A stretch of DNA of 64,000 nt from FEN-33 sp963768775 (GCA_963768775.1 CAVYIY010000007.1:62001-126000); one strand, 5' to 3'; counted from the stretch's first letter, positions 9,073-17,998 are shown. Numbers and translations are program-made. The notes: generated by a model from the sequence alone, not told the origin.

Positions 9073-9286
9073 GAAAGGCAGAGTCCAGGCTACTCTGAGA
9101 ACGTTCTTAACCTTGTAGCCTAAGGAGTACTGCTGCCCTTCCGTCCTCTCACCCCGCTCCTGAAAGCGGCGAAGAGATTAAGCTTCTTCTCTCGTCCGCT
9201 CCCGGCCTCTCGCTGCCATGAACCATCATTTCGGTAGATGAGAAGAGGCCAGAAAGGAATAAGACCGGGGTCATCATTTTTGCCAC

Positions 9287-9781
9287 GTGAACTCCGACAC
9301 CATCAACGCGCTGAATTGCTACCGGCGGATGGGCTATGAGGATGTCAGCGAGGATTTCGCGGACGAGATCAACTCGATTCCAGACACGGCGGGAAAGCAG
9401 GAATTCGTGAAGCGCGAGGTGGAGCGCGTCGGTTCCCTGTTCAAGCGCATCTCTCAATCGATCATGGAGAAGCACTGCGATTCGGATTTCGAGGACATCG
9501 TCGTCGCATGCAAGATGCTGATGGACCGAGATAGCGCCGGAACGGTGGTCATCGTCGGGGACGTGATATTCGACGCGGTCACCGCCACATCGGATGCGGA
9601 AGCGATTGCGGGGTCCATCGAGCGGGCGATCGCGGATCAACAACTGGAGCTCAAGACCGCATTCGAGGTCCAGGAAGTCATTTGGGCCCTGGACTTCGCC
9701 CTGAAGAGCCTGACAGATTGGGAATTCGCCAGCGAACAGGTCATTTTGGTGAAGTACTGCGAGACTGACGGGCCGTGCTGA
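9287..9781 (+). CDS. Hypothetical acidic protein, 164 aa
   Basis: Begins with GTG (NSDTINALNCYRRMGYED). Predicted soluble, largely alpha-helical and acidic, without transmembrane segments. Two cysteines (KHCDSD and VVACKM) lie mid-protein and two near the C-terminus (KYCETDGPC). I recognise no family. It stands alone, divergent from the prenyltransferase gene and convergent with the VOC protein that follows. Its codon use resembles its neighbours, which argues that it is real. Confidence 0.65.
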   Translation: MNSDTINALNCYRRMGYEDVSEDFADEINSIPDTAGKQEFVKREVERVGSLFKRISQSIMEKHCDSDFEDIVVACKMLMDRDSAGTVVIVGDVIFDAVTATSDAEAIAGSIERAIADQQLELKTAFEVQEVIWALDFALKSLTDWEFASEQVILVKYCETDGPC

Positions 9782-9844
9782 TATTGGATGAAAGCCGCCG
9801 GCCTGATTCATCAGAATGAATATGGCATGTTGCCCTGGATCACT

Positions 9845-10213
9845 TCACGCTGAACCCTCTTGCTCGAATTCCTCGCTGTCGAACGCGGAAGGCTCTTCGA
9901 TGACGTTGAACATTGTCCCGGACGGATTGCTGAGGCGACATCGGCCTACCCTCCCCTCCCAGGAGACGACGCTCCATCCTTGGGAGAGAAGGTCGACCTT
10001 GGCCGCCTCGATATCCGGGACCAGTATCTCCAGGATAGGGCCTTGCTCCGGCCCTTTCTCGATGTGAAGGCTGATGTCCCCGCCCGAGAGATCGGCCTCA
10101 TCGTCCGTTCGATTTACCAAAGTGAGCCCCATCTCCCGCTCGAAATGACGGACCGCGCTCTCAAGATCAGGCGCGTACAGGCAGACGGAGCGGCTCAACT
10201 TGTAGGTCATCAT
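9845..10213 (-). CDS. VOC-superfamily (glyoxalase/bleomycin-resistance fold) protein
   Basis: 122-aa single-domain protein. The N-terminal beta-alpha-beta unit (CLYAPDLESAVRHFEREMGLTLV), the GPILEILVPDIEAAKVDLLSQGW repeat and a C-terminal SNPSGTMFNVIEE strand (metal/substrate region of the paired VOC modules) are characteristic. Metal ligands are not conserved enough to predict an enzyme. Convergent with the preceding unknown gene; start ATG at 10213 or 10210. Confidence 0.75.
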   Translation of the reverse strand: MMTYKLSRSVCLYAPDLESAVRHFEREMGLTLVNRTDDEADLSGGDISLHIEKGPEQGPILEILVPDIEAAKVDLLSQGWSVVSWEGRVGRCRLSNPSGTMFNVIEEPSAFDSEEFEQEGSA

Positions 10214-10411
10214 CCACCAAGCATGTAGGCTAAAAGAGGAGCATAAAGCTGCTGATTTCCTGCTGCCAGCAGAATGCCCCTGGCCAGAGACGATGCTTGG
10301 GAAAAGTTAAATATGGTGCTCCTCATCTCCATCGACCGTGCGAACATACATCACGTGCAACCAAAAGTCATCCGTTTTGTTGCCCAGCACGGTGATTGTT
10401 GTTCTTCTATA

Positions 10412-10440
10412 GAGGACATCCTTCTGTTTAGGATGTCCTC
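10412..10440 (+). promoter_or_regulatory. Strong hairpin in the ilvB leader
   Basis: Arms GAGGACATCC (10412-10421) and GGATGTCCTC (10431-10440) are perfect 10-bp complements around a 9-nt loop. The hairpin lies 26 nt before the ilvB start and is not followed by a T-run, so it does not look like a terminator of the convergent neighbour. It could be a leader structure controlling ilvB or a dyad operator. Confidence 0.6.
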
Positions 10441-10466
10441 AAGCACAAGTGAAATCTTAAGGAGGA

Positions 10467-12153
10467 ATGCTTCTGCGAGGCTCTAAGGCTCTGCTCACAT
10501 TGCTGGAAAGGGAAGGCGTCGAGGTCATATTCGGCTATCCGGGTGGTTCGACCATCCAGATATACGATGACCTCATAGATTCGAAGATACATCATGTGCT
10601 GGTCCGGCACGAGCAGTGCGCAGCGCACATGGCGGATGGGTTCGCACGCGCCACCGGAAAGCCCGGAGTCTGCCTGGCCACCTCAGGGCCTGGATCAACC
10701 AACCTGGTGACCGGGGTGGCGACCGCCTACGCCGATTCCTCGCCCATGCTGGTGCTCACCGGTCAGGTCACGACATCGATGATCGGGAACGCGGCGTTCC
10801 AGGAAGCGGACACGTTCAGCCTGATGATGCCGATCACGAAGCACAATTTCCGGGTGCTTGACGCGACGCAGGTCCCTGAGGCGGTCAAGCGAGGCATGAA
10901 CATCGCTCGCACCGGCAGGATGGGACCGGTGCATATCGACCTCCCATCGGACGTCATGCTGGCGGACGTTCCGGAGAAGCTGATGAACGAGGAGTATCCC
11001 GTGCCCAGCCCGATGGAGGACTTCACCGGCATGCTGGAAGCGGTGCGGATGCTGTTGAACGCCGAGAGGCCGCTCCTGCTGGTCGGAGGCGGGGCCAAAT
11101 GGGCCAACGCCGGTCCGGAAGTGGCCAGGCTCGCCGAGATGCTCATCGCGCCGGTGGTCACCTCGATCATGGGCAAGGGCATCATCCCGGAGGAGCACCC
11201 GCTGTGCCTGGGCATCCTGGGGATGCACGGCCGCGAAGTGTCCCGCAGAGCGCTGCTCGAAGCGGACGTGATCTTCGCGGTCGGCACCAGGTTCTCCGAC
11301 CGGACGCTCACGAACCAGAATCGAGATCCCGCTCACCACAAAGATCATCCACCTTGACATCGACCCGATCGAGGCGGGGAAGGGACAGCGGACGAAGGTG
11401 CGGCTGGTGGGCGATGCCAAGAAGGCCCTGCAGCAGATGATCAAGGGCATCGGCAGGTCGAAGAAGGAGACGGAATGGAGCAGGCGCATCAACGAGGTGC
11501 AAGAAGAAATGCACCTGCAACATCGACATCAATAACGTCCCGATAGCCCCGCAGAAGGTGATCTTCGAACTGGGCAAGATCCTCACCGACAAGACGATAC
11601 ATCACCACCGAGGTGGGGCAGAACCAGATGTGGGCCAGTCATTTCCTGAAGGTGCGGAGCCCACAACAGTTCATCACCTCTGGAGGTTTCGGGACCATGG
11701 GCTTCGGGTTCCCCGCGGCCATAGGAGCCAAGTACGCGCGCCGGGACCACACCGTGATCGATATTGCGGGGGATGGGAGCATCCAGATGGTGTTCCACGA
11801 GTTCGCCACCGCAGTGATCGGAGGACCTGCCAGTGGTCGTGGTGGTGATGAACAACGGCTGGCTGGGGATGGTGAAGCAATGGCAGAAACTGTTCTGGAA
11901 CCAGCGCTACTCCGGCACCATGCTCAAGAACAACCCGGACTTCGTCGCCCTGGCCAAGGCGTTCGGCGCGGATGGGGTGCGGGTGGAGAGGCCGTCCGAG
12001 CTGGCCGAGACCTACCAGCGCGCCATCAAGTCCGGCGTGCCCTTCCTGATCGACGTCGCGACGGACCCAGAAGAGGACGTGCTGCCGATGATACAGGTCG
12101 GCAAGACCGTGGACAATGTCGTCTCGGGCAAGTGCGGTTGGGGATGCAGGTGA
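10467..12153 (+). CDS. ilvB: Acetolactate synthase large subunit, frame-disrupted
   Basis: ThDP-dependent enzyme for valine/leucine/isoleucine synthesis. It has EGVEVIFGYPGG with the catalytic Glu region at the start, GFARATGKPGVC, TSGPGSTNLVTG, the ThDP motif GDGSIQMVFHE (about 11767) with NNGWLGMVKQW, and a normal C-terminus (VGKTVDNVV). The reading frame changes by +1 at four places (about 11320, 11505, 11598 and 11822); removing one base at each gives a continuous 560-residue protein, normal length. The substitution pattern is otherwise intact. AAGGAGG lies unusually close (1-2 nt) to the ATG. No small subunit gene (ilvN/ilvH) follows before ilvC. Confidence 0.9.
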
Positions 12154-12249
12154 GGGCGGCCTCAGCAGCGCCCGAACCTTCCATCGCGCTCATGCGAGCA
12201 TTTGGACGCAGTCATCAAGACAACTGGCAATCGATCAGGGAACGGACAA

Positions 12250-12263
12250 CCTTAATATTAAGG
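12250..12263. promoter_or_regulatory. 14-bp perfect palindrome upstream of ilvC
   Basis: CCTTAATATTAAGG is a perfect palindrome 46 nt before the ilvC start. Its A+T core also fits a TATA element, so it may be a promoter, a dimeric-repressor operator, or both. It lies in the 155-bp gap after ilvB. Confidence 0.5.
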
Positions 12264-12308
12264 ACGGCTTAACCTCGAAACACTGACACTGCTTAGCAGG
12301 TGACAATG

Positions 12309-13300
12309 ATGGCAAAGATATATCACGATTCTGATGCGGACCTGGGGGTCCTGAAGGGAAAGAAGATCGCGGTGATCGGGTTCGGCAGCCAGGGCAAGGC
12401 GCAATCCATGTGCCTGCACGACTCCGGACTGAACGTGACCGTCGGCGTGCGCAAGGGCGGCAAATCCTGGAAGGACGCCAAGAAGAACGGTATGAAGGTG
12501 GATGAGATCGCCGATGCGGTCAAGGACGCGGACGTGGTCATGGTCCTCGTTCCTGACGAGACCCAGGGCGATGTTTTCGAGAAGGAGATCAAGCCCAACC
12601 TGAAGAAGGGAGCGGCATTGGACTTCGCCCACGGCTTCAGCATCGTCTTCGGCACGGTGAAGCCGCCGAAGAATGTCGACGTCGTCATGATGGCCCCGAA
12701 ATCGCCCGGGCCGATGGAACGCGAGGTGTACCTGCAGGGCTTCGGCGTCCCCGCGCTGATCGCGGTGGAGCAGGACTATTCCGGCAAGGCCAAGAAGATC
12801 GCCCTCGCCCTGGCCAAGGGATTGGGAGCGACAAGGGCGGGCGTCATCGAGACGGACTTCCGGGAGGAGGCCACCTCCGATCTGTTCGGGGAGCAGGCGG
12901 TTCTCTGCGGCGGAGTGACGGCGCTGATCGAGGCAGGGTTTCGAGACTCTGGTGAAGAACGGCTACCAGCCAGAGATCGCCTACTTCGAATGCCTGCACG
13001 AGCTCAAGCTCATCGTCGACCTGATCCAGTCCGGCGGCATGATGAAGATGTGGACCTCGGTTTCCAACACCGCTGAGTATGGCGGACTGTCCCAGCGCGA
13101 CAAGCTCATCACCGAGGACACGAAGAAGGCGATGGAGCAGATGCTGAAGAACATCCAGACCGGCAAGTTCGCCAAGGAATGGCTGACGGACGCCATCGGC
13201 GGCATGAAGAAGCTCCAGTCCATGGAGGAGGAGGAGGCGACGATCGAAGATCGAGGTCGTCGGCAAGGACATCCGCGCCCTGTTCGAGACGAAGAAGTAG
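12309..13300 (+). CDS. ilvC: Ketol-acid reductoisomerase, frame-disrupted
   Basis: NADPH- and Mg-dependent isomerisation/reduction of acetolactate. It has the Rossmann loop VIGFGSQGKAQ, LVPDETQGDVFEKEI, AHGFSIVFG, MMAPKSPGPMEREVY, the metal-binding DLFGEQAVLCGG, and KLIVDLIQSGGMMKMWTSVS in the C-terminal knotted domain. Two +1 frame changes (about 12940 in a T-run, and about 13248) interrupt it; correcting them gives 329 residues, exactly the class I length. ATG 12309 (MAKIYHDSDADL) is favoured by spacing from AGGTG; GTG 12300 and ATG 12306 are alternatives. Confidence 0.92.
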
Positions 13301-13395
13301 AATCGAACCAGACCAAACCCCTTCCATTTTCTACATAGTTGGATGAGATAACCTTATAGTCCGTGCACATTGCTTGATGGGATAAGAGGCAGAGT

Positions 13396-14088
13396 ATGAG
13401 GATCGGCATCGTCGCTTGCGAGACCTTCCGGCGGGAGCTGGAAATGATAATCCAAGGGGACGAGGACATCGTCTACAAGGAGTACTTGGAGTTCGGTCTG
13501 CACGAGTATCCGGAAGAGCTCAAGAAAGCGGTGGTGGACAAGGTCAACTCCCTGGAAGGGAAGGTCGACGCCGTCTTCCTCGGCTACGGGATCTGCCAGT
13601 CGCTGAAAGACATCACTAAGAGGATACGAGTGCCGACCGTCCAACTGAAGGAGGACGATTGCGTCGGCGCCTTGATCACCAGCGAGGAATACGAACGGGA
13701 AAGGAAGGTCTGCGCCGGCACCATGTTCCATACCCCCGCATTCTGCGAGATGGGCGAGGCCTGGTTCGAGAAAGACATGAGGAAGAAGATGTCGGAGGAG
13801 CAGCTGAAGGATTTCCTGGACCAGGGATACGACACCATGTGGTTCCTGCGCACCCTGTTCAATGGCTATTCCCGCACCCTGTTCATCGATACCGGCATCG
13901 GCGACCGGGAGCACTACCTGGCGCTTTCAAAGGAATTCGCGGCCAAGCTGGACATGAGGCATGAATGCCGCGAAGGGACGTTGGAAGTCATCAGGGACGC
14001 CCTGCGCCGAACCAAGGAGCTTGCGGCAGCACAAGAAGACTCAGGTCTACTCAGACCTGCTCCAGGCCGCTCCATTTCTCCAGCCTGA
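13396..14088 (+). CDS. DUF1638 family protein
   Basis: About 220 aa. It starts MRIGIVACETFRRELEMII and contains the family hallmark LGYGICQSL, an RVPTVQLKEDDCVGALI segment, and YSRTLFIDTGIGDREHY. DUF1638 proteins are common in methanogens and anaerobes, often near methyltransferase/corrinoid genes, but their function is unknown. Conserved cysteines at about residues 9 and 66 and in the middle could bind metal. The last ~15 residues after RRTKELAAAQ look non-native and overlap the convergent LOG gene, so the true end may be slightly earlier. A decayed relative lies at 46984-47470. Confidence 0.82.
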   Translation: MRIGIVACETFRRELEMIIQGDEDIVYKEYLEFGLHEYPEELKKAVVDKVNSLEGKVDAVFLGYGICQSLKDITKRIRVPTVQLKEDDCVGALITSEEYERERKVCAGTMFHTPAFCEMGEAWFEKDMRKKMSEEQLKDFLDQGYDTMWFLRTLFNGYSRTLFIDTGIGDREHYLALSKEFAAKLDMRHECREGTLEVIRDALRRTKELAAAQEDSGLLRPAPGRSISPA

Positions 14089-14632
14089 CTGGCTCGAAGG
14101 ATTCCATCCGATCCAGCAGTCTTGCGGCGCTCGTATCACGGATTATCATGTCGCAGTACTCGGGGCGGATGAAGCGCTCCCGAAAGCCGCAATCGATCAT
14201 CTCCAATAGTGGGTCGAAGTATCCAGAGACGTTGAGCAGGGCGACCGGCTTCTGGTGATGACCAATCTGCGCCCAGGTGAGCATCTCGAACCATTCCTCC
14301 AGCGTCCCGAACCCTCCCGGCAGGGCGATGAAGCCCTCCGCAAGCTCGGCCATCTTCATCTTGCGCTGGTGCATCGTGTCCACGACGTACAGCTCGGTCA
14401 GGTGGCGGTGGACAATCTCCTCCTTTTCCAGGAATCGGGGGATCACCCCAATCGCTTCGCCTCCATCGTCCAGGACCGTCTTCGCTATCGCCCCCATCAG
14501 CCCCACCCTGCCACCACCGTACACCAGGCCAATCTTCCTCGAGACCATCAGATGACCGAGCTCCTCGGCCGCCCGACGGTACTCGACCCGGCTGCCCATG
14601 CAAGATCCGCAATAGACGGCGATGCGCTTCAT
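14051..14632 (-). CDS. LOG-family Rossmann protein (nucleotide 5'-monophosphate phosphoribohydrolase-like)
   Basis: 193 aa with the LOG signature: YCGSCMGS near the N-terminus, LVYGGGRVGLMG, and ALPGGFGTLEEWFEMLTW (PGGxGTxxE). These proteins hydrolyse the N-glycosidic bond of nucleoside 5'-monophosphates; old annotations call them lysine decarboxylases. The natural substrate here is unknown. Tail-to-tail overlap of 38 nt with the DUF1638 gene. Confidence 0.88.
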   Translation of the reverse strand: MKRIAVYCGSCMGSRVEYRRAAEELGHLMVSRKIGLVYGGGRVGLMGAIAKTVLDDGGEAIGVIPRFLEKEEIVHRHLTELYVVDTMHQRKMKMAELAEGFIALPGGFGTLEEWFEMLTWAQIGHHQKPVALLNVSGYFDPLLEMIDCGFRERFIRPEYCDMIIRDTSAARLLDRMESFEPVRLEKWSGLEQV

Positions 14633-14727
14633 TTCCCCACTCTGAACAACTGACCTCGATATACCATTTATCCTTTCACTTGCAAAGACTCATTAATCAG
14701 TAGGACAGATTGCTTTGGCGAGAACCG

Positions 14728-15102
14728 ATGACAGGCAACCGCATCATCATGAAGACGCCGGAGACGGATTTCGAAATAGAGCTGAACGATTCCGCAACCG
14801 CCGACGCCGTTTACCTCGCTCTCCCGATGGAGGAGTACATCAACGTCTGGGGGGACGAGATCTACTTCGAGATACCAGTGCAAATGAAGCTGGAGAACGG
14901 GAGAAAGGAGATGGAGGTCGGCGACGTGGCGTACTGGCCCCAGGGGAAGGCTTTCTGCTTGTTCTTCGGACGGACGCCGGTCAGCAAGGGACCGAAGCCA
15001 GAGGCTTATAGTCCAGTGACCCCATTGGGCAGAATATTGAACGATGTCGAGGCCCTCAAAACCATTGGTGATCGCACCCGAGTGAGGTTGGAGCGTGCCT
15101 GA
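14728..15102 (+). CDS. Cyclophilin-like (TM1367/DUF3830-type) small protein
   Basis: About 124 aa, beta-rich. ELNDSATADAVYLALPMEEYINVWGDEIYFEIP, VGDVAYWPQGKAFCLFFG and NDVEALKTIGDRTRVRLER fit the cyclophilin-fold family represented by Thermotoga TM1367, whose members lack proven isomerase activity. ATG 14728 is chosen; a TTG at 14710 in the same frame is the upstream alternative. It is divergent from the LOG gene and convergent with the GHMP-like gene (2-nt gap). Confidence 0.75.
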   Translation: MTGNRIIMKTPETDFEIELNDSATADAVYLALPMEEYINVWGDEIYFEIPVQMKLENGRKEMEVGDVAYWPQGKAFCLFFGRTPVSKGPKPEAYSPVTPLGRILNDVEALKTIGDRTRVRLERA

Positions 15103-15104
15103 GA

Positions 15105-16121
15105 CTATTTGCTCAATGTTATCTTCATCCCTTTGTTATCTGGATGGGTGATGATTCGCTCCAAGCCCGCCTCATCGATCAACGAGAGCGCATCGTCCAG
15201 CCTCTGCTGGTTTGCATAGGCGGCGATGATCCCGGTCTCTCCGTGCACTCCGATGATCTCGCAGCCCCTGACCCGCAGCATCGACATCAGACGGTAGAGC
15301 TCCTTGCCTCCCTTGAACCGCCTAATCTCCACCACCTTGGAACCGAGCAATTGCAGCCGATAGATGGAGTCACCCATCTTCACCACGTCTGATTTTATCG
15401 CGGCGGGCATGAGCTTCATCAGCACCTCCAGCGCTTTCTTCTCCCTGTCCTTCTCGTCGATGGTGACCATCTTCTGGAAGTCGAGGGAGTTCGCTTCCAT
15501 GTTCGGAGTGACCAGGATGAGCGGATTCGCTTCCGGGATCGGGGTCCGGCAGGCGATCTCCAGCTCGTCGGTGACGATTACGACGCCGCCGAAGAGCGTC
15601 CCTGCCACTCTCACCCCAGTGTCGGGCCGCAGCTCCAACCTGCTGTCGTTCTCGCTCACCATGTTCCAGGAGATGATGCGCCTCAGCTCCCTTTGGCCTA
15701 TGGGGCGGCCCAGGGCCGCATTGACGCCAGCTGCCGCAGCGGCGATGGTCTCGGGAGCGGCATCGAACGGGACGCTGGCATGCTCGGGACTGGTAATCTT
15801 GAAAGCTCCCCTGTACTCCAGGATGTTGCAGAGCGCACGGCAAACGTGCTCGACCGGGGCATGCGGCTCCACGTCCACCTCCCATTCCGCCGCCGGGGCG
15901 ATCTTGAGGAAGATATGGATGTCGATGGCCGCGCCGATGCCGCCACCGCCGGGATAACCTCCGAACTTTTCCGTGGAATCGATGGTGGCCAGGTCGAGGA
16001 CCAAGGGAGCGCGGACGGACATGGGGCGGGCCTGGTCGAGCTTGCCGGGCGAGGGATACGGACCGCCGTTGGTCTCGCCCATCCTCAGGACCTTGTGCTC
16101 TGCCACAGTGGCGACAGTCAT
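15105..16121 (-). CDS. GHMP kinase-superfamily-like protein
   Basis: About 338 aa from ATG 16121. Longer upstream frames would run into the msrB leader and read as low-complexity, so they are rejected. The N-terminal part carries GGYPGGGGIGAAIDIH (glycine-rich loop in the style of GHMP kinases). The middle has PDTGVRVAGTLFGGVVIVTDELEIA, and the C-terminal ~90 residues look like an alpha/beta GHMP C-domain (RVRGCEIIGVHGETGIIAAYA). Some GHMP relatives are beta-RFAP synthases or sugar kinases; no diagnostic motif allows a choice. Confidence 0.6.
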   Translation of the reverse strand: MTVATVAEHKVLRMGETNGGPYPSPGKLDQARPMSVRAPLVLDLATIDSTEKFGGYPGGGGIGAAIDIHIFLKIAPAAEWEVDVEPHAPVEHVCRALCNILEYRGAFKITSPEHASVPFDAAPETIAAAAAGVNAALGRPIGQRELRRIISWNMVSENDSRLELRPDTGVRVAGTLFGGVVIVTDELEIACRTPIPEANPLILVTPNMEANSLDFQKMVTIDEKDREKKALEVLMKLMPAAIKSDVVKMGDSIYRLQLLGSKVVEIRRFKGGKELYRLMSMLRVRGCEIIGVHGETGIIAAYANQQRLDDALSLIDEAGLERIITHPDNKGMKITLSK

Positions 16122-16194
16122 CGTTATTCTAATGACCGCTCCGCTTTTGTACCTTATCTTCTGGGCACCGATTTGCGAATTAACGGGAAGAAAA

Positions 16195-16204
16195 GGTAAA
16201 TATC
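16195..16204 (+). promoter_or_regulatory. Putative TATA box of msrB
   Basis: GAAAAGGTAAATATC, a purine-rich run followed by TAAATAT, lies about 35 nt before the msrB ATG in the divergent spacer shared with the GHMP-like gene. This is typical spacing for a short-leader archaeal transcript. Confidence 0.4.
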
Positions 16205-16236
16205 GGGCGATGCGAGCTGTTTGCGGAGACCGAAAG

Positions 16237-16632
16237 ATGCGCTCCGACAAGATCATCAAGAGCGATGCGGAATGGAAGCAGGCCCTCACACCCGAGGAAT
16301 ATCGCCTGCTCAGGAAGAAGGGGACCGAGCTGGCATTCACTGGCAAGTTCCACGATCACCATGAGAAGGGAACGTATACCTGCGCCGGCTGCGAGCTGCC
16401 GTTGTTCTCCTCCGATAGCAAGTTCAATTCTGGCACTGGCTGGCCCTCGTTCTTCGCGCCGATCGGGGAAAATGCGGTTGAGGAGCACATCGACGTGAGC
16501 TACGGCGTGCGCACCGAAGTCCGTTGCGCCCGCTGCGGAGGTCATCTCGGGCACGTTTTCAACGACGGTCCCCCGCCGAGCGGGCGGCGCTACTGCATGA
16601 ACTCAGGCGCCCTTCACTTCAAGCCTGCCTGA
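16237..16632 (+). CDS. msrB: Peptide methionine (R)-S-oxide reductase
   Basis: Repairs methionine-R-sulfoxide in proteins. 131 aa with both zinc pairs (TCAGCELPLF and RCARCGGHLGHVF), FNSGTGWPSFF, and the catalytic cysteine in GRRYCMNSGALHF at the C-terminus. ATG 16237 is chosen because GCGGAGA lies about 9 nt before it; an in-frame ATG at 16210 is possible. No msrA gene is adjacent. Confidence 0.95.
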   Translation: MRSDKIIKSDAEWKQALTPEEYRLLRKKGTELAFTGKFHDHHEKGTYTCAGCELPLFSSDSKFNSGTGWPSFFAPIGENAVEEHIDVSYGVRTEVRCARCGGHLGHVFNDGPPPSGRRYCMNSGALHFKPA

Positions 16633-16635
16633 TGG

Positions 16636-17997
16636 TCATTGGCTACCGATCAGCTCCAGATCGTCGAAGCAGACCGACGGGAGTACGTAGTTCAGCGACG
16701 TGGTTAGGTCGCTCCCCACGGCCCGCACCTTCTGCAGCGCCTCGAACATGTTGCCGGTTATCAGGCAGTGCTTGACCGTGCGGGTCAGCGACCCGTCCTG
16801 GATCAGGTGGCCGCATCTTACTTCCAGACCGAAGGCACCGGTGATCGGGTGCACGTCCGGCGAGGCGAAGCTGTCCACCAGGATGCCCTTGTCGACGGAG
16901 CTGACGATTTCGTCCACGCTTTGCGTGCCTTTCTTCATCACCATGTTGAGCGGCGCGATGGAAACCGGTATCTGCCACTGCCCCACCACGTCCATCGTGC
17001 TGCGCCTGATGCCGTTACCGGTCATGGGAGCCTCGGACTTGTAGGCATTGTAAGCATCATTGATGAAGCCGCCCAGGACGCCATCCTTGACCAGCTCCTT
17101 CCTCCGGGTCGGCACCCCCTCGTCGTCAAAGGGGGAAGAGAGCACTCCGCGCTCGTCGGTCGGGTCATCGGTGAAGCTGACCATCTTGCTCGCCACCGAC
17201 TGCCCGGACTTGCCCGCCCAGGGACTGCGCTTGCGGTTGACGTTCTCCATGCTCAGGGCGAAGGAGACCGATCCGGAGAACAGCTCTGCCAGGTCGCTGG
17301 GCGGTATGATGACGGACGCCAGCATCTTCCCCTGGTACCCCTCGGCCTTGGCGGAGGATTTCGCCTTCTGGTTCAAGCGCTTGCCAATCGCCGTCGGATC
17401 GAGATCGTTGATCCGGGGGGAGAAGAAGGTCTCCGCCCCCTCGCCCGGGTTCGCCCCTTCGGTCATCGCGCTCGCTCGCATGTAGACCAAGGTGCTATCG
17501 CGGCAAACGTCGAGGCCGTTGCTGTTGACCACCCTGGCTTGGATGTGCCCGGCGCGAAGGACGCCATTGGGCACCTTCACTTTGCCCGGCTCCACAGTCG
17601 CCCCGATAATCGAGGCCATCAGCTGCGCCAGCTCCCGGTTCTCCGTTCCCCGGATGTTCTCGTCCGAGCAACGGGCCCAGACCCCTGGCTTATCCGGCTG
17701 CGGGAAGCCTTTGAAGGTGCCCTCCACGGGAAGAAGCGAGGCAACCCGGGCGGCGTTCTTGGCGCACGCCTCGGCGTCAGCGACGCTGGATATCATGGAG
17801 GCCGATTGGCCGAAGCGATGATCCCGCAGCAGCCTGATGGCTATCCCCAGGTCGCTCTTCTCCTCCACGCTCTTGACTTTGGAATCGTCGGCGTAAGCGG
17901 ACCAGGTGTGGGCGCTAGCCACGTAGGCCTCGACCTCTTGCGCCCCCTCCTTCTTTGCCGCCTTGATCGCCGGCCCGATGAAATCGTCCAGCTCCAT
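16636..17997 (-). CDS. pmbA: PmbA/TldE-like partner subunit of the TldD metalloprotease
   Basis: 453 aa. It has the shared TldD/PmbA architecture (YADDSKVKSVEEKSDLGIAIRLL; GVLSSPFDDEGVPTRRKELVKDGVLGGFI; LIQDGSLTRTVKHCLITGN) but lacks HExxxH, as expected for the non-catalytic partner. The pair processes unmodified peptides in other organisms. ATG 17997 starts 1 nt after the TldD stop; the upstream in-frame extension lies inside tldD and is rejected. Third gene of the peptidase-tldD-pmbA run. Confidence 0.9.
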   Translation of the reverse strand: MELDDFIGPAIKAAKKEGAQEVEAYVASAHTWSAYADDSKVKSVEEKSDLGIAIRLLRDHRFGQSASMISSVADAEACAKNAARVASLLPVEGTFKGFPQPDKPGVWARCSDENIRGTENRELAQLMASIIGATVEPGKVKVPNGVLRAGHIQARVVNSNGLDVCRDSTLVYMRASAMTEGANPGEGAETFFSPRINDLDPTAIGKRLNQKAKSSAKAEGYQGKMLASVIIPPSDLAELFSGSVSFALSMENVNRKRSPWAGKSGQSVASKMVSFTDDPTDERGVLSSPFDDEGVPTRRKELVKDGVLGGFINDAYNAYKSEAPMTGNGIRRSTMDVVGQWQIPVSIAPLNMVMKKGTQSVDEIVSSVDKGILVDSFASPDVHPITGAFGLEVRCGHLIQDGSLTRTVKHCLITGNMFEALQKVRAVGSDLTTSLNYVLPSVCFDDLELIGSQ

Positions 17998-17998
17998 C

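Noticed and set aside
11320..11357. ilvB ending at 11357 as a short natural protein
   Set aside because: The downstream frames continue acetolactate synthase motifs (DIDP, GDGS, NNGWLGM) exactly where expected, so the early stop is a frame change rather than a real end.
11300..13260. Programmed +1 frameshifting as the cause of the ilvB/ilvC shifts
   Set aside because: Six sites in two genes with different sequences, no common slippery motif or downstream structure. Error or mutation is simpler; kept only as an alternative.
15973..16236. N-terminal extension of msrB
   Set aside because: The extra ~88 codons overlap the divergent GHMP-like start and read as non-native sequence; the family begins near ATG 16237.
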